From: Nemertoderma westbladi
Lineage: Eukaryota > Xenacoelomorpha > Nemertodermatida > Nemertodermatidae
NCBI GenBank assembly: GCA_032718475.1
Contig: JAUCBJ010004992.1
Span: forward strand, 1-24,476
DNA length: 24,476 nt
Reading direction: 5' to 3'
Below, one piece after another: positions 18,904 through 24,476 of this stretch. The first letter of the stretch is position 1. Every line of letters starts with the position of its first letter. A model generated the notes under the pieces. That model saw only the letters and a program-made list of their open reading frames with translations, searched no databases and had not been told where the DNA came from. The position numbers were made by a program, and so were the translations under genes.

Positions 18904-20427
18904 CGCTAATATTAACCAATGATATTAATATGTCTACAATTAGTATAGAAGTATCATTTAACAAGCTAAATCCACGTAAAGACCTAGGGTATAATATGAC
19001 AATATTCAATTCAATATACATACAGTCATACAGTCTAATGACTTAATAAAATCAATGTGACAGTTGAGAACACGGCGCCCTTTAGTATTAAAGGACGGCT
19101 TGGTTGAGACACATGAAAAAGAAACTATTATTATAGGAATTTCGGGAAATTTGAGCTCAATCCCATATCTCGTGTCGTGAGCTGGCTAGAGAGGCATCGG
19201 GTTATTCTAACCAAAATAATAAAAGTAAATGTTTCTCGCAATCATCAGCTGTTATTTGCGTCCTTTTGCTTTTTCCCCTGGAGAGGAGTTAATTATGTGT
19301 TATAACTTCATTTAACTTTACTGAAATTACGGAATTGTTGTTAAATAATCAAATAATAAAATTTTTCGTTTTGCATAGGCCTATAAATACAATAGGAGTG
19401 AAAATCGTACAGTAATGTGAGAGGAGACGATATTATAAATAAATTATAGGAAAGGAAGTTTCTTGGAAATTTCTTGTATCATGTATTTGTCGAGAAAAGT
19501 CTCAAAACGTCGATTATAAATGGGTTAAAAACAAAGGCAATTTTGTGCAATAAAATTAATTAAAGTAATATTGTACCCAGTCCGCACTGAATCTGACTGG
19601 GTGGAGTTCAATAATGGTGAATATTATTGCAAACATGAACTGCTTAGTAAATATAAACTACCCATAATTAAATGGAATGTGGGTTGACCGTTATCGGGCT
19701 CTGTGAGGTCGAGTTGTGCTGTCCCTGTGTGCCCGCCCTGTCAGTTAGTCAGATAATAATGGGGAGCCAACGAACCTTGCCACTCTACCAGATGGCAAAT
19801 AATAAAAGAGCCTTTCGTATTCATTCATTCGTATTACAGTCATCTTATAATTGACCTTATACGATTATAGTATGAAATCATGTACCAATGATAACCAAAG
19901 TTTACAACAATACAATTAATTATCAAAGATATAAAAATTAATAAAATCAATAATAATTATATATGTTGAAAAACTATTCAGTTGGGCTGAATAAAGGTAG
20001 AGTTTTCATTATTTTTTACAAAGTATGTTTTCTTATTTAAAAAAAACGATGCAAAAATACCACTATAAAATGTTAAAATAATAAAACAATTATCATTATA
20101 AATTATTTAATTAGCTTTTTCTTCCTTTAAAATTTAATGTGATTTTCAGATCGCATTGCTATGTGAGATATTAAATTTAAATTTACTGTATGCTAAATAC
20201 TGTAATTTTGTAAATTTAATGGAGGGCTTTGTATGTCCACCTTTAGCGTCACAATCTAACAAAAATCTTTGGGGGGGGGGGGGGGGTGGGGGGGCATCGT
20301 AAGTAGTAAAATAGTCAAGTTTAATTTATTGTATTGGTTATAAAGGACACCAATGTAATTTTGGGCCCATGTCAACTTTCCCGAGTGCCCAGGAAAGTCG
20401 AAATAAAATGGGTCAACATTTGTTTAA
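18904..20427. other. Intergenic DNA upstream of DPYD, no gene seen
   Basis: The left end should hold the DPYD promoter. A CCAAT at 18916-18920 is only 13 bases from the start codon and probably lies in the 5' leader. A hairpin with 8-bp arms (ACCCAGTC at 19575-19582, GACTGGGT at 19595-19602) and a G16-T-G7 tract (20271-20294) are present. The 60-codon frame at 19672-19854 shows no motif. Confidence 0.45.
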
Positions 20428-21211
20428 ATGGGTGGGTAGGTGGGTGGGTGGCTCGGTTGGTCGGTGGGTTGGTCGGTCGGTCGGTGGAAAGATGGGAAGG
20501 TGGGTGGGAATGTAGGAAAATGGGAAGGTGGGTGGGAATGTAGGAAGATGTGAATGTAGGAAGATGGGAATGTGGGAAGATGGGAAGGTGGGTGAGAATA
20601 TGGGAAGGTGGATGGGAATGTAGGTAGATAGCAATGTAGGAAGATGGGAATGTGGGAAGATGGGAATGTAGGAAGATGGGAATGTGGGAAGATGGGAAGG
20701 TGGGTGGGAAGGTGGGAAGATGGAAATGTGGATGGGAAAGTGGGAAGGTGGGTGGGAATATGGGAACGTGGATGTGAATGTAGGAAGATGGGAATGTACT
20801 GTAGGAAGATGGGAATGTGGGAAGATGTGAATGTAGGAAGATGGGAATGTGGGAAGATGGGAATGTGGGAAGATGGGAATGTGTGAAGATGGGAATGTGG
20901 GAAGATGGGTGGGAATGTGGGAAGGTGGATGGGAATGTAGGAAGATGGGAATGTAGGAAGATGGGAATGTGGGAAGATGGGAATGTGGGAAGATGGGAAA
21001 GTGGGTGGGAAGATGGGAAGGTGGATGGGAAAGTGGGAAGGTGGGTGGGAATGTAGGAAGATGGGAATGTGGGAAGATGTGAATGTAGGAAGATGGGAAT
21101 GTGGGATGATGGGAATGTTGGAAGATGGGAAGGTGGGTGAGAATTTGGGAAGGTGGATGGGAATGTAGGAAGATAGGAATGTAGGAAGATGGGAATGTGG
21201 GAAGATGGGAA
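20428..21211 (+). repeat. G-rich minisatellite, left arm of a large inverted array
   Basis: The outer 60 bases (20428-20487) are a tetranucleotide array of TGGG and TCGG. The rest is built from an 8-bp unit NNTGGGAA (for example GATGGGAA then TGTGGGAA) with 12-bp variants NNTGGRTGGGAA. GGG triplets recur about every 8 bases with loops of about 5, so most of the arm fits the G3N1-7 quadruplex pattern on the plus strand. The long Pro/His/Ser/Ile reading frames here, on the opposite strand, exist only because the unit contains no stop codon. Confidence 0.93.
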
Positions 21212-21230
21212 TGACGTTATTTTTGCCTAC

Positions 21231-21550
21231 CAATGGAGGGAAAGGAGCAGGTTACAGAGGCGGGCTTTTCTAACCAAAACAATAAACGATATTGTTACCA
21301 ATTGAGGGAAAGGAGCAGGTTACAGAGGCTGGCTTTTCTAACCAAAACAATAAACGATATTGTTACCAATTGAGGGAAAGGAGAAGGTTACAGAGGCGAG
21401 CTTTTCTAACCAAAACAATAAACGATATTGTTACCAATTGAGGGAAAGGAACAAGTTACAGAAGCGGGCTTTTCTAAACGAAACAATAAACGATGTTGTT
21501 ACCTACCAATCAAGAGAAAGGAGCTTTTCTATCCAAACAATAAACATTGC
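21231..21550 (+). repeat. 68-bp tandem repeat at the centre of the inverted array
   Basis: Copies start at 21231, 21299, 21367 and 21435 with an exact 68-bp period and few differences. Each begins CAATTGAGGGAAAGGAGCAG and ends with AATAAACGATATTGTTAC. A fifth, shortened copy starts at 21507 after a 4-bp insertion. The first and fifth copies are both preceded by CCTAC, unlike the inner ones. The unit is not related in sequence to the flanking minisatellites. Confidence 0.93.
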
Positions 21551-21554
21551 TATT

Positions 21555-22587
21555 CACATCTTCCTACATTCCCACACTCCCATATTCCCACATTCTCATC
21601 TTCCTCATTCCCAACCACCATCCCACATTCCCATCTTCCTCATTCCCACCCACCATCCCACATTCCCACCCACATTCCCATCTCCCTACATTCCCATCCA
21701 CCTTCCTACATTCCCATCCACCTTCCCACACCCCCATCCACCTTACCATCTCCCCACATTCCCATCCACCTTGCTACATTCCCATCCACCTTCCCACACC
21801 CCCATCCACCTTACCATCTCCCCACATTCCCATCCACCTTCCCACACCCCCATCCACCTTCCCATCTCCCTACATTCCCATCCACCTTCCTACATTCCCA
21901 TCCACCTTCCCACACCCCCATCCACCTTACCATCTCCCCACATTCCCATCCACCTTCCTACATTCCCATCCACCTTCCCACACCCCCATCCACCTTACCA
22001 TCTCCCCACATTCCCATCCACCTTCCCACATTCCCATCCATCTTCCCACATTCATATCTTCCCACATTCCCATTCACCGTCCCACATTCTCATCCACCTT
22101 CACACATTCCCATCCACCTTCCCACATTCAAATCCACCTTCCCACATTCCATTCCCATCATCCCATCTACCTTCCCACATTCCCATCTTCCTACATTTCC
22201 ATCCACCTTCCCACATTCCCATCCACCCTCCCACATTCCCATCTTCCTACATTCCAACCCACCTTCCCATCTTCCTACATTCTCATCCACCTTCCCACAT
22301 TTCCATCCACCTCCCAACATTCCCATCCACCTTCCCATCTTCCCATCCACCCTCCCACATTCCCATATTCCTACATAACCATCCACCTTCCCACATTCCA
22401 ATCTTCCCACATTCCCATCTTCCTACATTCCCACCCACCTTCCCATCCACCTACATTCCCACCTTCCTACATTCCCACCCACATTCCCGTATTCCCATCT
22501 TCACACACTCCCATCTTCGCACCCACCCACCTTCCCACCCGCCCACCTTCTCACTCACCGTCCGACCGATCAACAGACCACCCCCCT
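21555..22587 (-). repeat. C-rich minisatellite, right arm of the inverted array
   Basis: This is the same 8/12-bp family as the left arm in reverse complement (CATCTTCC, CACATTCC, with the 12-bp variant CCACCTTCCCAT). At about 21710-22030 the units form higher-order repeats of about 48 and 68 bp containing CACACCCCCATCCACCTT. The outer end (about 22520-22587) has CCCACCCACCCACC and CCGTCCGACCGATC, mirroring the TGGG/TCGG outer end of the left arm. Three long overlapping open frames on the plus strand (21360-22742, 21428-22378 and 21547-22617) are artefacts of the stop-free unit. Confidence 0.93.
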
Positions 22588-22620
22588 CAAAAAAAGAGGA
22601 CTTCGCGCTGCATGTGAATA

Positions 22621-22779
22621 CCAAAATACCCCCATGTGAAGTTTCCCAGACTGTTTGGGAAGATGGTCGAAAATACGAAAGTTGCCTAATGATAGTGAAT
22701 GGGCCAAATTCCTTTTCGATGTGTTTTTTTTTCGCTGGATAAAGGGAATCCTGGGAAACTTCACATGGGCGTAATTTTG
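22621..22779. mobile_element. Short TA-flanked MITE
   Basis: The 159-bp element has terminal inverted repeats of about 29 bp: the left end reads CCAAAATACC then CCCATGTGAAGTTTCCCAG, and the right end is its reverse complement with three differences (CTGGGAAACTTCACATGGGC then GTAATTTTG). TA lies on each side (22619-22620 and 22780-22781), consistent with a Tc1/mariner-type target duplication. It has no coding capacity. Its ends differ from those of the 858-bp palindromic element, so it is a second family. Confidence 0.85.
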
Positions 22780-22856
22780 TACATAATATATTATTTAAAA
22801 TAAATTTCGCCATGTTAAGAAACAATAAATAAAGTAAGAATTTCCCTGATATTATA

Positions 22857-23027
22857 TTAGTCCCCATGATATATATCTGTCTCTAAAGAAACCTGGCACT
22901 CACCCTTTCTTACTGTCACAGCGGGATTCGCCACGTTAAACCATCTGTAGCTCATAAGTATAGCCAGCGCACTTAGAATAAAAATGACAGAATTTATGTT
23001 GTTGGCTACAACAGTAGCTGTAGTCAT
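22857..23027 (-). CDS. Small membrane-segment ORF or first coding exon with splice donor
   Basis: The minus-strand frame starts at ATG 23025-23027, just after an in-frame TAA, and runs 56 codons to TAA 22857-22859. The N-terminal 42 residues look protein-like: MTTATVVANN, a hydrophobic segment INSVIFILSALAILMSYRWF (11-30), then NVANPAVTVRKG. After AGA-AAG-G the DNA reads GTGAGT, a perfect donor match, and the sequence beyond it loses coding character. The likeliest reading is therefore a first coding exon of about 125 nt ending near 22904 whose downstream exons lie further left or are unrecognised. The alternative is a 56-residue microprotein. A TATATATA run on the plus strand at about 23062-23070 sits some 40 bases upstream of the ATG. 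The ATG context is weak (T at -3). I do not recognise the protein. Confidence 0.4.
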   Translation of the reverse strand: MTTATVVANNINSVIFILSALAILMSYRWFNVANPAVTVRKGECQVSLETDIYHGD

Positions 23028-23469
23028 TAAATTCGGTAATTACACCCCGTAATAATATACTATATATATACATTAATTATACCTTGTATGTTTTACCTTA
23101 AGGCATTGTTTAACATAGTTTGGGTATCCATTGTTAGAAATAATTACTCCCAGCGCCGTTCTTACTTTATAACAAGTTTTTTTGTGAGGTAGTCGTAGAT
23201 AAAAACCAAAGTATTGGTTTAATTGTTGGTGTAGTAACATGGGAAGGTATTTACATCGTAATTATCTATGTATGATTGATATATAATTGGCGACGATATG
23301 TAATTGTACAAAACTAATGGAGTCGTTGGCAACTTAGCAGCCAACAATAGGATGTGTCAAAGAGTTCCATATTTCCTCATAAATTTAGGAAAGAGACTGT
23401 TAATAGTACGAAAGCCCAAAACAGCAGTAAAGTAATCTTGCGGTATCGAAGCGGCAAGCACTACCCGGA
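23028..23469. other. AT-rich intergenic DNA
   Basis: No gene was seen on either strand. The left end may contain the 5' leader and promoter of the small minus-strand frame that ends at 23027. Confidence 0.4.
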
Positions 23470-23692
23470 GCCCGTTCACACCCAACGGTACCGCTGCGGC
23501 GGTAAAATTGTATATTTGTCGACTGTGAATTCAACTGGAAATTGCATTAATTGTTTTAACATTGTTTAAATGGGCTGCGGTAAACCGCGCGGTTTAGCGC
23601 ACAACTACATGTTGGGTCGTTCACTGTCAGCGGTGTACCGCTGGCCCTGCGGTACACCGCGCGGTGTACCGTTCCGTTGGATGTGAACGGGC
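23470..23692. mobile_element. GC-rich inverted-repeat element with nested palindromes
   Basis: The left end is GCCCGTTCACACCCAACGG followed by TACCGC. The right end, in reverse complement, is GCCCGTTCACATCCAACGG followed by AACGGTACACCGC. The ends are therefore inverted repeats of about 19 bp that continue imperfectly. The interior contains perfect palindromes TAAACCGCGCGGTTTA (23581-23596) and GGTACACCGCGCGGTGTACC (23651-23670), and a near-palindrome AGCGGTGTACCGCT just before the latter. No convincing target duplication was found, so the superfamily is open. No coding frame is present. Confidence 0.7.
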
Positions 23693-24476
23693 CTTTAAGT
23701 AGTCAATCAAAAGTCTGAAGCATAATTTGAGTGCTCATTAGTTCTCCAGACTCCCGCTAAAGGGAGTCTAGATAACGGTTGCATTTCCACACACAAGTCC
23801 ACCACGTACGGATCTAGATCGGAGTGCCTCTGTGTCTGTGAACAATGATTAGTTCGTCGGAAGAGAACAGCTGGATGCCGTGTTCACCTCACTTGAGTTA
23901 GAGTTTAGAAATTAAAATCGAATTGTTTTCTCCTCGGTTCAGAATAGGGGGTGTTTTACAAAACAATTACAAGAAAAGCCAGCAAGCTGGCTATAAGAAA
24001 ACCGTCTATAGACAAAGGTAGTGAGTGTAGTTGGGTCCCTCCCCATTGAACATCTTTGCTTACAGTCTGAGAGAAAGTAATACCCAGGCCCAGCCCTTAC
24101 GTGTCTTATTATTAACCAATAAAACATCTGAACGGCCCATGCTTATAATTCAATCAGCTGGCCTACCACCCAACACAGCACAGTGAGTAACCTTATAGAT
24201 ATTCCCATAGGATTCAATGGGAAGAGCTATTCAGCTGTCGGGGGTAATACAGTATAAAAGTAAAGTTGATGTTTGCTTACTGTCTAGGATAGAGTGCGAT
24301 AGTAATAAACTTGGCAAGTAATATAACTTCTGCGCAGTTTGGGCCTATCCATTCAATAAATAGTAGTAGCTTACTAGGCCAACATGAGTACCAGCAGCCG
24401 GTGTTTCTATCGTTGAGTGTTTTGGGGCAATTTTTCGAAATAAAAACAAAGACAATTTAATATATTTTTTCGAAAC
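23693..24476. other. Right-edge intergenic DNA, possible promoter
   Basis: No long coding frame was found. A hairpin AGACTCCC/GGGAGTCT lies at 23748-23769, and AGCCAGC-AA-GCTGGCT lies near 23977-23992. TATAAAAG at 24253-24260 (plus strand) resembles a TATA box and could serve a gene beginning beyond the window. The only following ATG (24384) opens a 10-codon frame. Confidence 0.3.

Noticed and set aside
18846-19046. Possible upstream extension of DPYD or overlapping gene on the opposite strand
   Set aside because: The DPYD start has a strong context and matches the family N-terminus; the overlapping plus-strand frame is a short AT-rich translation.
21231-21550. CRISPR-like array
   Set aside because: The 68-bp units are directly tandem without unique spacers, and the window is eukaryotic.
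21360-22742. Long open frames (up to 460 codons) rich in Pro, His, Ser and Ile on the plus strand, and a 269-codon frame at 20424-21233 on the minus strand
   Set aside because: All frames on the C-rich strand stay open because the 8/12-bp unit contains no stop codon. The translations are simple repeats with no domain, so they are artefacts of the minisatellite.

Overview
The window looks like nuclear DNA of an invertebrate animal, probably marine; the species cannot be read from it. The evidence is an AT-rich background, two long reading frames that align along their length with animal proteins (ASTE1 and dihydropyrimidine dehydrogenase), decayed animal-type non-LTR retrotransposons, several TA-flanked inverted-repeat elements, long G or C homopolymers, and a recurring TAGGCCTA palindrome in the non-coding parts.

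Layout from left to right. 1-708 is AT-rich with no gene. 726-1259 (minus) is a GC-rich, broken C-terminal tail of a retroelement protein. 2392-3900 (minus) is a 5'-truncated, frameshifted non-LTR retrotransposon with a still-readable reverse transcriptase core. It stands beside a G29 tract that carries the end of a TA-flanked inverted-repeat element (3944-4029). 5337-7679 (minus) is an uninterrupted ASTE1 gene. 8515-9372 is a complete, almost wholly palindromic element with a TA on each side. 9769-13404 (plus) is an uninterrupted 1211-residue type I membrane protein with Ig-like, laminin-G-like and ephrin-receptor-like Cys-rich regions; I do not recognise the family. 15811-18903 (minus) is an uninterrupted, full-length DPYD. 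20428-22587 is a giant inverted minisatellite: a G-rich 8/12-bp array, five copies of a 68-bp repeat, then the same kind of array in reverse complement. 22621-22779 and 23470-23692 are two further inverted-repeat elements. Between them, at 22857-23027 (minus), is a small reading frame with a membrane segment and a strong splice-donor match.

The three large genes are not an operon and do not share a pathway: ASTE1 is a FEN1/XPG-like nuclease-fold protein, DPYD starts uracil and thymine breakdown, and the third is a surface protein. What they share is that each is a single long exon, although DPYD and multi-domain Ig/LamG proteins are normally split by many introns. That, and the dense set of palindromic elements (two with clear TA duplications, one resembling foldback transposons such as sea urchin TU or Drosophila FB), are the main points of interest. 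No tRNA, rRNA or CRISPR array was found. No complete autonomous transposon was found.
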